A stretch of 21,620 nt of DNA from JAGYLJ01 sp964383545 (GTDB taxonomy: Bacteria > Patescibacteriota > Minisyncoccia > Phycocordibacterales > UBA12079), in assembly GCA_964383545.1 (NCBI GenBank), contig CAYLHD010000011.1, positions 1 to 21,620 of the forward strand. The letters run 5' to 3'. Within the stretch, counting starts at the first letter, position 1; every line of letters starts with the position of its first letter. This document shows, piece by piece, positions 6,718-14,343 of this stretch. The notes under the pieces were generated by a model, which was not told the origin of the DNA, made no database searches, and was given only the letters and a program-made list of their open reading frames with translations. The position numbers and the translations under genes were made by a program.

Positions 6718-8466
6718 ATGTATATAGATAAGAATAAAATTAAAGATTTGATTTTGGAATTGGGTTTAGTTAGTCAGGAAGATTTTGACTTGGCTCAGCA
6801 AGAAGCTAAAGAAAAAGGTATCAGTTTATTTCAAATCTTTCTAAGAAAAGGTCTTCTTAATGAGCAAGAACTTCAACATCTTTATATGAAGGTTGCTAAT
6901 GTAGCTTTTGTTGATTTAAGTAAAGGTAAAATTAAACCTGATGTATTGACTATTATACCAGAACCAATTGTTCGACAATATAATGTGATAGCTTTTGGTA
7001 GAAATGATAAAGAACTTAAGGTTGCAATGTTAGATTTAGATAGTTTAGATAAAATTTCTTTTTTGAAGAAGATAGGGTTAAGAATTAAACCCTATTTAAC
7101 TGATAGGACTTCTTTAAACAAAGCAATTTTGCAATATCAGGATTTGTTAAAAAATGAATATGGTTCTCGAATACAAAAAGGCTTTTTATCTTATCAAACA
7201 ATTTCTGAAGATATTCTAAAAGATTTAACGAGAGAACAAATTTTGGAATTATCTAGAAGTAAACAAATTAGTAATATTTTTGAATTATTACTTAGACATG
7301 CTCTTATTCAAAATGTTTCTAATATTCATATAGAGCCACAAGAGGATAATGTTTTAGTTAGATATCGGATAGATGGTGACTTATATCCTGCTATGGTTTT
7401 ACCAAAAAAATCGGCTATTATTTTAGTTTTAAAATTTAAGACCTTAGCTAGTTTAAAATTAAATGATAATAAATCTCCTCAGAATGGTCGTTTCCAAATG
7501 GGCTTTGATGGAAAAGATGTAGATTTTCGGGTTCATACTATGCCGTCGGTTTGGGGTGAAAAGATAGTGTTAAACATACTCCAATCTGGAGATTCTGGTT
7601 TTTCTTTGGAATCTATTGGTTTTCATGGAAAAGCTTTAGATGATGTTTACAGTGTTTTAAATAAAAAGGATAAAATTGTTTTAATTGCAGGGGATCGACG
7701 GTCAGGTAGAACAACTACTTTTTACACATTTTTGGATTTGTTAAAGAATCCTAGTTTAGATATTTCAACCATAGAGGAATCTATTGGTTTTCAAATGAAT
7801 GGTATTAATCAAACGGTAACTGTTCCTGATATGAGTTTTGAGGTCCTTGATGGTATTAGGCAGCTTTCAAAACGTGATTGTGATATTGTTGCTGTTGATG
7901 AATTGGGGTTTTTAAAATCAACTAATCTGGAAACAAGCTTAGATGAATTGTCTAAGATGACTAATGAAGATAGGTTCGCTTTAGCTGTAGTTGAAACCGA
8001 TTTATTAACGGCAGTCGGTATCTTTATGAGGTCTGCTGGTAGTAATAAGTCTAATTATTCTGTGCTAGATAATTTAGGTGCAGTTGTATTACAGAAATTA
8101 GTTCCTGAGATTTCTGTTGATAGGGAAGAATACTATTTAAGTGTTACTGAGATCAAAAAGCTTTCCAAAATTGCTGATTTAGATAGAGTTATGGATGTTC
8201 TCTGTAAAGAAAGAATTATGCAAGATAAGAAACCTTGGTCTGAAGTCAAATTTTTTAAGTCAGTGGGTGAAGAAAGTGAAGGAAAGATTATGGTAGGTGA
8301 AGTCTTAAATATTAATGACACTATAAGAGAATTATTGAAAAAAGGTGTTCCCATTGAAAAAATAGAGAAGGCTGCTAAGGAAGGTGGCATGTTAACTTTA
8401 GGTGAGGATTTGATTTTTAAAGCTGTACAAGGTTTGATTTCAATTGAGGAAATTCTTTCTAAATAA
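6718..8466 (+). CDS. Degenerate PilB/GspE-like type IV pilus ATPase
   Basis: 582 aa with the full PilB layout. An N-terminal GspE/MshEN-type domain covers about 1-140 (GLVSQEDF...LF-FLRKGLLNEQEL), and the two ATPase lobes run from about 180 on, with SNIHIEPQEDNVLVRYRIDG (201-220) as in active family members. The catalytic sites are altered. The Walker A region reads GDRRSGRTTTFY (325-336), so the conserved Lys is Arg331. The Asp box is TIEESIGFQM, and the Walker B region is DIVAVDELGF instead of the usual VGEIRD. The His-box segment is AVVETDLL instead of STLHTNDA. The Cys-x-x-Cys zinc motif after LVPEI is absent. The fold is kept but ATP hydrolysis is doubtful, so it may be a structural or regulatory partner of a true PilB. 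No pil genes adjoin it here. Confidence 0.85.
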   Translation: MYIDKNKIKDLILELGLVSQEDFDLAQQEAKEKGISLFQIFLRKGLLNEQELQHLYMKVANVAFVDLSKGKIKPDVLTIIPEPIVRQYNVIAFGRNDKELKVAMLDLDSLDKISFLKKIGLRIKPYLTDRTSLNKAILQYQDLLKNEYGSRIQKGFLSYQTISEDILKDLTREQILELSRSKQISNIFELLLRHALIQNVSNIHIEPQEDNVLVRYRIDGDLYPAMVLPKKSAIILVLKFKTLASLKLNDNKSPQNGRFQMGFDGKDVDFRVHTMPSVWGEKIVLNILQSGDSGFSLESIGFHGKALDDVYSVLNKKDKIVLIAGDRRSGRTTTFYTFLDLLKNPSLDISTIEESIGFQMNGINQTVTVPDMSFEVLDGIRQLSKRDCDIVAVDELGFLKSTNLETSLDELSKMTNEDRFALAVVETDLLTAVGIFMRSAGSNKSNYSVLDNLGAVVLQKLVPEISVDREEYYLSVTEIKKLSKIADLDRVMDVLCKERIMQDKKPWSEVKFFKSVGEESEGKIMVGEVLNINDTIRELLKKGVPIEKIEKAAKEGGMLTLGEDLIFKAVQGLISIEEILSK

Positions 8467-8521
8467 ATTCAAAATTTGTTTAACAGAGTGAAAGTTTTTT
8501 ATTATTCTGTAAATTATTGTG

Positions 8522-8530
8522 TGTTATACT
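8522..8530 (+). promoter_or_regulatory. Extended -10 promoter of tpiA-pgk
   Basis: TGTTATACT fits an extended -10 (TGN plus TATACT). It predicts a start near 8537 and a ~37-nt leader, so tpiA is not in the leaderless group. No good -35, as expected for extended -10 promoters. Confidence 0.5.
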
Positions 8531-8573
8531 AATTGTTAATTATATCAGTTAAAGTTTGTAAAAATTAATAGTT

Positions 8574-9338
8574 ATGTCAAATAAGAAAATTATTGTTGCT
8601 AATTGGAAAATGAATCCCACGACATTACGTGAGGCTAAATCAATTTTTTCTGGAATAAAAAAACAGGTTTTAAATTTAAGAAATATTGAGATTGTCATTT
8701 GCCCACCTGCAGTTTATTTGGGTGAAATAAAAAAGTTATTGTCTGGTAAAAAGATTTCTCTTGGTGCTCAAAATTGTTTTGAAGAAGAGAAAGGTGCTTG
8801 GACAGGTAAGATTTCACCTGAAATGTTGAAAACTAGTGGAGCTAAGTTTGTTATTTTAGGTCATTCTGAGAATCGTAAAGAAGGAGAAGACAATGAAACT
8901 ATTAATCAAAAGATTAAATTAGCTTTAAAAAACGATTTAAATGTAATTGTTTGTGTAGGAGAAAAAGAAAGAGATAAGGAGGGTGGTCACTTTGTTTATA
9001 TAAAGGAACAAATTTTAGATGCATTACTTAATATCAGAAAGAATTATTTAAAAAATATCTTAATTGCTTATGAGCCAGTTTGGGCTATCGGTAAAGATGC
9101 TACGGATGATATAACGAAAAAACAATTACAGGAAGTGGTTGTTTTCATTAAAAAAGTTTTGGTGGAAAAGTATAATATAAAAGATTTTAAAGATGTTAAG
9201 ATTCTTTATGGAGGTTCTGTAAATTATAAGAATATTGAGGAGTTAGTAAGCACAGATGCTAATGGCTATTTGGTCGGGAGAGATAGTCTAAATGTTGATA
9301 AATTTGGAAAGTTACTTCAAATAGTTAACGAAATATGA
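8574..9338 (+). CDS. tpiA: Triosephosphate isomerase
   Basis: Interconverts dihydroxyacetone phosphate and glyceraldehyde 3-phosphate in cytoplasmic glycolysis. The 254-aa length is standard. The active-site residues are present: Asn10 and Lys12 (ANWKMN), His97 in LGHSENR, and catalytic Glu167 in AYEPVWAIG. The phosphate-binding segments YGGSVN (about 212-217) and YLVGRDSL are intact. The mobile loop 6 is unusual: after AIG it reads KDATDD, about two residues shorter than the common TGKTAT. The stop codon TGA overlaps the pgk start (ATGA), so the two are translationally coupled. The proximal enzyme GAPDH is not in the window. Identity is firm. Confidence 0.96.
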   Translation: MSNKKIIVANWKMNPTTLREAKSIFSGIKKQVLNLRNIEIVICPPAVYLGEIKKLLSGKKISLGAQNCFEEEKGAWTGKISPEMLKTSGAKFVILGHSENRKEGEDNETINQKIKLALKNDLNVIVCVGEKERDKEGGHFVYIKEQILDALLNIRKNYLKNILIAYEPVWAIGKDATDDITKKQLQEVVVFIKKVLVEKYNIKDFKDVKILYGGSVNYKNIEELVSTDANGYLVGRDSLNVDKFGKLLQIVNEI

Positions 9339-10462
9339 AAGTTATAACGGAGAAAACAGGAAAATTAAAAGGAGTAAAGGTTCTTTTAAGGTTAGATTTA
9401 AATGTTCCTATTGCTGAAGGCGTAGTTACTGATAATTTTAAGGTAGAGGCTGTTATTACTACAATTAATTTTTTAAAAAAAGAAGGAGCTAAAGTTATTA
9501 TTATAAGTCATATCGGGAGGGATCCTTTGAATAGTCTGTTTTCAGTGTATGAATATTTAAGAAAGTTTTTTGAAGTTACTTTTATTAAAGATATTTTTAG
9601 TAATGAGTCTACTGAAGTTATTTCTGGTATGCAAGCTGGGGATATCGTAATGTTTGAAAACCTTCGTAGTTTTTCTGGTGAAAAGGAGAATGAGTCTAGT
9701 TTTACGAGTAAGCTTGCTAGTTTCGGTGATATTTATGTTAATGATGCTTTTGCGGTTTCTCACCGCGAACATGGTTCTATCATTGGTTTACCGAAAATCA
9801 TGGAAAGTTATTTTGGGTTACTTTTTGTTAAAGAGGTGAATGAGTTAAAAGCTGTTTCAAAGGTCAGTTCACCGAAGTTGTTTGTTTTAGGTGGAAATAA
9901 ATTAGGAACAAAAATTCCTTTTATTCAGAAGTTTTTAAAAGTTGCTGATAAAATTTTTGTGGGTGGTGCATTAGCTAATGACATTTTTAAAGCTAAGGGG
10001 TTTGAAGTAGGAACTTCTTTAATTTCAGAAAAGAGTTTTGACTTAAGGGAACTTTTAGATAATAAAAAAATTATTTTACCTATTGATGTTGTTGTTGATA
10101 GTCCTCGAGGTGTTTTTGTTAAAAAATCAAATCAGGTTTTGGAAGATGAAAGGATTGTTGATGCTGGTCAGGAGACTGTTTCAATGATTGAAGATTTAGT
10201 TGACTGCTCAAAATTTATTTTGTGGAATGGTCCTCTAGGTGATTATCCTAAAGGTTTTTCTGATGGAACTTTTGGTTTAATTCGGGCTTTGGCTAGTAGT
10301 AAGGGAGAATCAATAGTTGGTGGCGGTGATACAGAACATTGTATTTCTAATTTAGGTTTAGAGGAAAATTTTGATTTTATATCAACAGGAGGTGGAGCTA
10401 TGTTAGAGTTTGTGGCAAATGGAACTTTAGTTGGTATAGAAGCAATTGAAAGTAAAAATTAG
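9335..10462 (+). CDS. pgk: Phosphoglycerate kinase
   Basis: Transfers phosphate from 1,3-bisphosphoglycerate to ADP, the first ATP-yielding step of lower glycolysis. At 375 aa it is slightly short for the family (about 390-415). Family blocks are RLDLNVP (19-25), ISHIGRD (57-63), FENLRSFSGE (107-116), YVNDAFAVSHREHGS (134-148), GGNKLGTKI near 187, LWNGPLGDY near 293, and the C-terminal GGGDTEHC and STGGGAMLEF that bind the nucleotide and close the hinge. Lys follows GGN where most enzymes have GGAK, a conservative arrangement. It overlaps tpiA by 4 bp (ATGA) with no Shine-Dalgarno, so it depends on tpiA translation. A hairpin with a T6 tail at 10494-10535 probably ends the operon. Confidence 0.96.
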   Translation: MKVITEKTGKLKGVKVLLRLDLNVPIAEGVVTDNFKVEAVITTINFLKKEGAKVIIISHIGRDPLNSLFSVYEYLRKFFEVTFIKDIFSNESTEVISGMQAGDIVMFENLRSFSGEKENESSFTSKLASFGDIYVNDAFAVSHREHGSIIGLPKIMESYFGLLFVKEVNELKAVSKVSSPKLFVLGGNKLGTKIPFIQKFLKVADKIFVGGALANDIFKAKGFEVGTSLISEKSFDLRELLDNKKIILPIDVVVDSPRGVFVKKSNQVLEDERIVDAGQETVSMIEDLVDCSKFILWNGPLGDYPKGFSDGTFGLIRALASSKGESIVGGGDTEHCISNLGLEENFDFISTGGGAMLEFVANGTLVGIEAIESKN

Positions 10463-10493
10463 TTAATTATAGGTTTTGTTTGTTAATCTTAAT

Positions 10494-10535
10494 AAACTGT
10501 TAAAGTCATAATAATCTATTAATAGACAGTTTTTT
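10494..10535 (+). terminator. Likely terminator of tpiA-pgk
   Basis: AAACTGT (10494-10500) pairs with ACAGTTT (10526-10532), running into T6. The loop is long (25 nt) but contains the palindrome CTATTAATAG, which can stack inside it. Begins 32 nt after the pgk stop. Confidence 0.5.
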
Positions 10536-10558
10536 GACTTAAATAACACTTGCATAGA

Positions 10559-10569
10559 AAAGGAGGTGA
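10559..10569 (+). promoter_or_regulatory. Full-length Shine-Dalgarno of the 55-aa gene
   Basis: AAAGGAGGTGA, 11 nt matching the complement of the bacterial 16S 3' end, with 5 nt to the ATG. It is the only strong Shine-Dalgarno in front of a gene in the window. Confidence 0.9.
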
Positions 10570-10574
10570 GATTA

Positions 10575-10742
10575 ATGAAAAATCAACCTAGCAAGATCAA
10601 TACTGGGCATGGGTCAAGTCGTTGTAGGCCTGGAGGTGGAACTTCTCATCAGAGTTCTCAGAAAACTTCTACACCGTCTAAACCGTCGTCAGGTAAAACC
10701 GGAAATCGGTCCGGAGGTGGGTCAAAGCGTAGTAAATCGTAA
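10575..10742 (+). CDS. Small, very basic Ser/Gly-rich protein
   Basis: 55 aa, unrecognised. It has 14 Ser, 10 Gly, 7 Lys, 4 Arg and 2 His, with no Asp or Glu and almost no large hydrophobic residues, so it is predicted to be disordered and strongly positive. Two GGG-containing patches occur (RPGGGTSH and SGGGSKRSKS), with one Cys at position 17. I counted 46% GC over the gene, well above its A/T-rich neighbours. The reading frame is supported by the perfect Shine-Dalgarno with ideal spacing, the lack of in-frame stops, and a terminator 14 nt after the stop, so it looks like a complete single-gene transcription unit. A nucleic-acid or ribosome-binding role is plausible from charge alone, but nothing shows it. 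Confidence 0.75.
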   Translation: MKNQPSKINTGHGSSRCRPGGGTSHQSSQKTSTPSKPSSGKTGNRSGGGSKRSKS

Positions 10743-10756
10743 GTAACTTTTCTTCT

Positions 10757-10784
10757 GGGGTCTTGAAAAAGAGCCCCCTTTTTC
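10757..10784 (+). terminator. Terminator after the 55-aa gene
   Basis: GGGGTCTT, GAAA loop, AAGAGCCCC (one bulged G), then CTTTTTC. A strong intrinsic terminator placed between the small gene and the M16 peptidase promoter. Confidence 0.85.
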
Positions 10785-10801
10785 TTTATTATTCAAAGTT
10801 A

Positions 10802-10807
10802 TATAAT
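10802..10807 (+). promoter_or_regulatory. -10 box of the M16 peptidase gene (leaderless spacing)
   Basis: Perfect TATAAT, 6 nt (AAAAGT), then ATG at 10814. Predicts transcription starting on the A of the start codon. Confidence 0.6.
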
Positions 10808-10813
10808 AAAAGT

Positions 10814-12025
10814 ATGTCTATTCAATATGCAAAAACGAAAAAAGGTCTAAGAATTGTTTATAGCGAGATTTCTCATTCTAAAAAAGCTAGTCTTATTGTT
10901 TTGGTTAAGTGTGGTTCGGTGCATGAAACTAAAAATAATAGTGGAGTATTTCATTTGATAGAACATAGTCTTTTTAATGGATCTAAAAAATTTAGGACAC
11001 CGATGGAAATAGGGGAAAAGATTGACAAGTTAGGGATTTCTGTAGAAGCAGCAACTTATCGAGAATTTACTAAATATAAATTTGGTTTTCATACAAAGAA
11101 TATTGAGAAAGTTATTGATTTTATTTTTGAATTACTGTTAAGACCAACTTTTGAAGAAAAATTATTAGAGAAAGAAAAAAAAATAGTTTTAGATGAGGTA
11201 AAGATGGATACCTATGATAATTATAAAGTTTTTTATGAAAAAACTGATAAATTGCTTTTTAAAAATACTCCATTAGAAAAAGATCAAGCAGGAGATGTAA
11301 TTTCTTTAAAGAATATAAAATATCAAACTGTATTAGATTTTCACAAAAAATATTATGTTGGAAAAAATATTTTAATTGCTTATGTAGGCCCTTCTTATAA
11401 AATATTTTTTAAGAAGATAGATGAACAATTTGCTTTTACGGAAAAAGGTGAAATATTGAGTTATCCAAAATTTTTTATCAATAAAAAAAACAAAGATATT
11501 TATAAAATAGCAATCAATGATACTTTTGATTGTAATTCTCTTATTTTTTGTGAACATATTAAAAATGATAAAGATCATTATTTAGTTTTGCTTTTGAAAA
11601 CTATTTTAGAAAATAAAATAAATAATTTTTTTGTGTCTCAGGAAAAAGTATTTTATGATATTTCTGTTGGTATTACTGAATTTAAAAGAGAACTTTTATT
11701 GGATATAACTTTTTCTGTTAATTCTAAAGATAAAAAACAGCAAATGAATTTATTGAAAAAATTCATTTTATCTTTAGACTTAAAAAAAGAAGATTTATCG
11801 GAAGCAAACAATGCAATTTCAAATGAGTTAGATTTTGTGAAAAATGATCCAGACGCGCTGGCTGATCTTCTAGTTTTTCGTCTATTGAATAATATTTTAT
11901 TAAGGAATCTTAATGATGAGAAAAAAAATTTTAATAAAATTTCTTTGTTAGAATTACAGAAATTTGCTAAAAAGTTTTTAAACGAACAGAATTTATTTAC
12001 GTTTGTTTCTCGTTACAAAAAATAA
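10814..12025 (+). CDS. M16-family zinc metallopeptidase (insulinase-like)
   Basis: 403 aa, a single M16 unit with two half-domains as in M16B peptidases. The inverted zinc motif HLIEH (His47, Glu50, His51) lies in SGVFHLIEHSLFNGS, and the third ligand is Glu128 in VLDEVKMD, 77 residues on, the normal spacing. The family block GSVHE precedes it at 35-39. The C-terminal half is Lys/Phe-rich and divergent. I chose ATG 10814, not the in-frame TTG at 10763, because the latter lies inside the upstream terminator and the family normally starts close to the first beta strand (YAKTKKGLRIVYSE). No signal peptide is seen, so it is probably cytoplasmic, degrading peptides. It converges on the HIT gene. 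No partner M16 gene adjoins it. Confidence 0.9.
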   Translation: MSIQYAKTKKGLRIVYSEISHSKKASLIVLVKCGSVHETKNNSGVFHLIEHSLFNGSKKFRTPMEIGEKIDKLGISVEAATYREFTKYKFGFHTKNIEKVIDFIFELLLRPTFEEKLLEKEKKIVLDEVKMDTYDNYKVFYEKTDKLLFKNTPLEKDQAGDVISLKNIKYQTVLDFHKKYYVGKNILIAYVGPSYKIFFKKIDEQFAFTEKGEILSYPKFFINKKNKDIYKIAINDTFDCNSLIFCEHIKNDKDHYLVLLLKTILENKINNFFVSQEKVFYDISVGITEFKRELLLDITFSVNSKDKKQQMNLLKKFILSLDLKKEDLSEANNAISNELDFVKNDPDALADLLVFRLLNNILLRNLNDEKKNFNKISLLELQKFAKKFLNEQNLFTFVSRYKK

Positions 12026-12084
12026 GATTATTAAAGTTTTAAAAATAGTAATATTGAAGAAATAATTTTAATTTAGTATTAAAG

Positions 12085-12492
12085 CTACACGGTAGATATA
12101 ATTTTTTTTGCAATAAATTGAGCTTCTCCAGGTTTGTATTCTTGACCAGGCCAATGTTTAAGACCATCTCCTAAGAAACGGGGTATTATATGAATATGGG
12201 TGTGAAAAATAATTTGTCCAGCAGCTGATTCGCTGTTTATCATAATATTTATTCCATCAGTTTTTAAAGACTTTTTTATCTTATTAGCTATTTTTCTGAC
12301 AACTATCATTATTTCTTTAGTATCTTTATCGCTCATTTCTAAAATAGTTCTAGAATGCTTCTTAGGTATAACTAAAGTATGACCTTGGTTAACTGGATTT
12401 ATATCTAAGAAAGCTAAAAAATCTTTGTCTTCATAAATTTTTTCACAAGGAATTTCTTTTGACACGATTTTACAAAATAGGCAATCATTCAT
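12085..12492 (-). CDS. HIT-family nucleotide hydrolase
   Basis: 135-aa histidine-triad protein of the HINT type, which cleaves nucleoside phosphoramidates or similar AMP conjugates. The triad HTHIHII is at 97-103, with His99 the expected nucleophile (second of the three). The N-terminal CLFCKIV (Cys4, Cys7) and KKHSR at 44-48 match the zinc-binding subset of the family. The segment INPVNQGHTLVIPKKH is typical. It points away from recJ across only 28 bp and converges with the M16 gene. Its start is supported by TATAAT 6 nt upstream, predicting a leaderless mRNA. The exact substrate cannot be told from sequence. Confidence 0.93.
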   Translation of the reverse strand: MNDCLFCKIVSKEIPCEKIYEDKDFLAFLDINPVNQGHTLVIPKKHSRTILEMSDKDTKEIMIVVRKIANKIKKSLKTDGINIMINSESAAGQIIFHTHIHIIPRFLGDGLKHWPGQEYKPGEAQFIAKKIISTV

Positions 12493-12498
12493 GCTTTT

Positions 12499-12527
12499 AT
12501 TATATGTTAAAATACTTTGAATGGAAA
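12499..12527 (-). promoter_or_regulatory. Promoter of the HIT gene overlapping the recJ start
   Basis: Leftward TTTCCA, 17-bp spacer, TATAAT, then 6 nt to the ATG at 12492. The -35 covers the second and third bases of the recJ start codon. Confidence 0.6.
12508..12513 (+). promoter_or_regulatory. -10 box of recJ (leaderless spacing)
   Basis: TAAAAT, 7 nt, ATG at 12521. It lies inside the spacer of the opposing HIT promoter. No good -35. Confidence 0.4.
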
Positions 12528-14224
12528 GAAAAATAGTCTTTGGAGGCAGTTTGCCTAAAAAAATTGTAAAAGAATTTGAACAGTTTCCTGTTTTATTAGG
12601 GAAGCTTCTTTTTTATAGAGGTTTTGAAACAAAACAAGAGGCAGAAAGTTTTTTGAAGGTTGATTATGATAAAGGCAATTTTGATCCCTTTTTGATAAAA
12701 GGTATGGATGTTGCTGTAAAGAGATTGCTTGAAGCAATTAAAAAAGATCAAAAAGTAATGATTTATAGCGACTATGATGCTGATGGTATTCCAGGAGCTG
12801 TTATTTTGAGTGATTTTTTTAAAAAGATTGGTTTTATAAATTTTGATAATTATATTCCTAGTAGATTACAAGAGGGCTATGGACTGAATAAGAAAGCTGT
12901 TAAGAAGTTTATTACTGATGGAGTTGAGATTTTAATTACTATTGACTGTGGAATTACTAATGTTCAAGAAGTTGGTTTAGCAAATGATAATGGTATAGAA
13001 GTAATTATTACTGACCATCACTTAGTTAACGGAGAATTACCTCCCGCAATTACTATATTAAATTCTAAACAAGAAGATGATAATTATCCAGATGATATGC
13101 TGTGTGGAGCAGGAGTTATTTATAAGCTTATTCAAGCTTTAATTCAAAGAGGTAATTTTGATTTAAAAGAAGGTTGGGAAAAGTGGTTATTGGATATGGT
13201 GGGGCTAGCAACTATTGCTGACATGGTACCTTTGAGGAAAGAGAATAGAGTTTTTGCTAAGTATGGTCTTTTTGTGATGCAAAAATCTCCACGGTTAGGG
13301 CTAATTAAACTTCTGAAAAAAATCAGACTTAACCAAAAAAATATTACCGAAGATGATATTGGTTTTATGATTGCTCCAAGGATGAATGCTGCCTCTCGAG
13401 TAGCTGATCCACAAATTACTTTTGATTTACTTTCTACTAATGATGAAGTATTAGCTGATAAATTAGCTACTGAGTTGGATAAACTAAATAATAAGAGAAA
13501 AGTTATGGTAGCAACAGCTGTTAGAGAAGCTAAACGAAAGATAAAGGATAGAGGATTAAAAGATGTGATTGTAGTTGGTAGCTCTGATTGGACTCTAGGT
13601 TTGTCAGGTTTAATTGCCTCTTCTCTTAAAGATTTTTATAAAAGACCATGTTTTGTTTGGGGGACTAATGAACAGGGGTGTTATTGTGGTTCCTGTCGGT
13701 CTGAAACAATTGATTTGGTTGAATTGATGAATCTTGTCGAAGGTGATTTTTTTACTCACTGTGGTGGTCATAGAGCAGCAGCAGGGTTTGGTATTATTTC
13801 AGATCAAATTCATTTTTTTGAAGAGAAAATTTTACAAGCTTTTAAAAAAATTGGGGGTAGTTGTGAACAAGAAGATATTTTTGTTGATAAAAAAATGTCT
13901 TTAGATGATATTACTTGGGATAATTATAAATTAATTGAACAATTAGCTCCTTTTGGAATTGGTAATACCAGACCACTGTTTTTATTTGAGGGTGTCAAAG
14001 TTTTTAAGTCCAAAGTTTTTGGTAAAATACAAAATCATCTTGAATTGATTTTCGAGGGAAAGAAGGGAAATAAGATAAAGTCTATTAATTTTTTTAGTCA
14101 AAAGATTAAAGATAAAAAATCTTTAATAAAAGAAGGTGATAATTTAAGTTTTTTAGCTAATTTTGAGAAAAATACCTATGGAGGTAGTAATGAATTAAGA
14201 TTAAGGATTACTGAGTTTTTTTAG
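12521..14224 (+). CDS. recJ: Single-stranded-DNA-specific 5'-3' exonuclease RecJ
   Basis: 567 aa, close to the E. coli length (577). It degrades single-stranded DNA 5' to 3' in recombination and mismatch or base-excision repair. DHH-family motifs are in order: SDYDADG (83-89), IDCG (141-144), the namesake TDHH (164-167) and GLATIADMVPL (228-238, with Asp234 as a metal ligand). The APRMNAASRV block is at 285-294. The DHHA1 domain follows, with WTLGLSGLIASSL (357-369) and GGHRAAAGF (415-423). The C-terminal third (about 440-567) matches the OB-fold region. All expected metal ligands appear present. It has its own -10 box and is divergent from HIT. Cys-rich CYCGSC at 387-392 lies in DHHA1 and is unexplained. 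Confidence 0.95.
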   Translation: MERKIVFGGSLPKKIVKEFEQFPVLLGKLLFYRGFETKQEAESFLKVDYDKGNFDPFLIKGMDVAVKRLLEAIKKDQKVMIYSDYDADGIPGAVILSDFFKKIGFINFDNYIPSRLQEGYGLNKKAVKKFITDGVEILITIDCGITNVQEVGLANDNGIEVIITDHHLVNGELPPAITILNSKQEDDNYPDDMLCGAGVIYKLIQALIQRGNFDLKEGWEKWLLDMVGLATIADMVPLRKENRVFAKYGLFVMQKSPRLGLIKLLKKIRLNQKNITEDDIGFMIAPRMNAASRVADPQITFDLLSTNDEVLADKLATELDKLNNKRKVMVATAVREAKRKIKDRGLKDVIVVGSSDWTLGLSGLIASSLKDFYKRPCFVWGTNEQGCYCGSCRSETIDLVELMNLVEGDFFTHCGGHRAAAGFGIISDQIHFFEEKILQAFKKIGGSCEQEDIFVDKKMSLDDITWDNYKLIEQLAPFGIGNTRPLFLFEGVKVFKSKVFGKIQNHLELIFEGKKGNKIKSINFFSQKIKDKKSLIKEGDNLSFLANFEKNTYGGSNELRLRITEFF

Positions 14225-14230
14225 AATTTT

Positions 14231-14239
14231 TGATATAAT
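14231..14239 (+). promoter_or_regulatory. Extended -10 promoter of rnhA
   Basis: TGATATAAT (TGN plus perfect TATAAT), just after the recJ stop codon. Start predicted near 14246, giving a structured leader of about 98 nt. Confidence 0.55.
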
Positions 14240-14247
14240 AGATTTAT

Positions 14248-14343
14248 GTGAGGCAAACATATAATTCTCGCGTTCGGATTATGTAGAAATAAATAGGAGT
14301 AAATATTAAAAATAATCATTTCTACAAATCCTCACTTGAAATT
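14248..14343 (+). promoter_or_regulatory. Structured 5' leader of rnhA with competing helices
   Basis: Three helices share strands. (a) ACAT-AT-AATTC (14257-14267) pairs with GGATTATGT (14276-14284). (b) GGATTATGTAGAAAT (14276-14290) pairs with ATTTCTACAAATCC (14318-14331), 14 bp with one bulged A. (c) GTGAGG (14248-14253) pairs with CCTCAC (14330-14335). Helix b excludes a and c. The loop of b holds AGGAG at 14295-14299, a Shine-Dalgarno-like motif too far from the ATG to serve it directly. No known riboswitch class is recognised. Confidence 0.4.

Noticed and set aside
10763..10813. In-frame TTG start extending the M16 peptidase by 17 residues
   Set aside because: It lies in the loop of the preceding terminator and upstream of the TATAAT at 10802; ATG 10814 fits promoter spacing and the family N terminus.
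14305..14343. ATT start for rnhA with AGGAG five nt upstream
   Set aside because: It is in frame but adds 13 residues not typical of RNase HI, and ATT starts are very rare; ATG 14344 begins right at the first strand.
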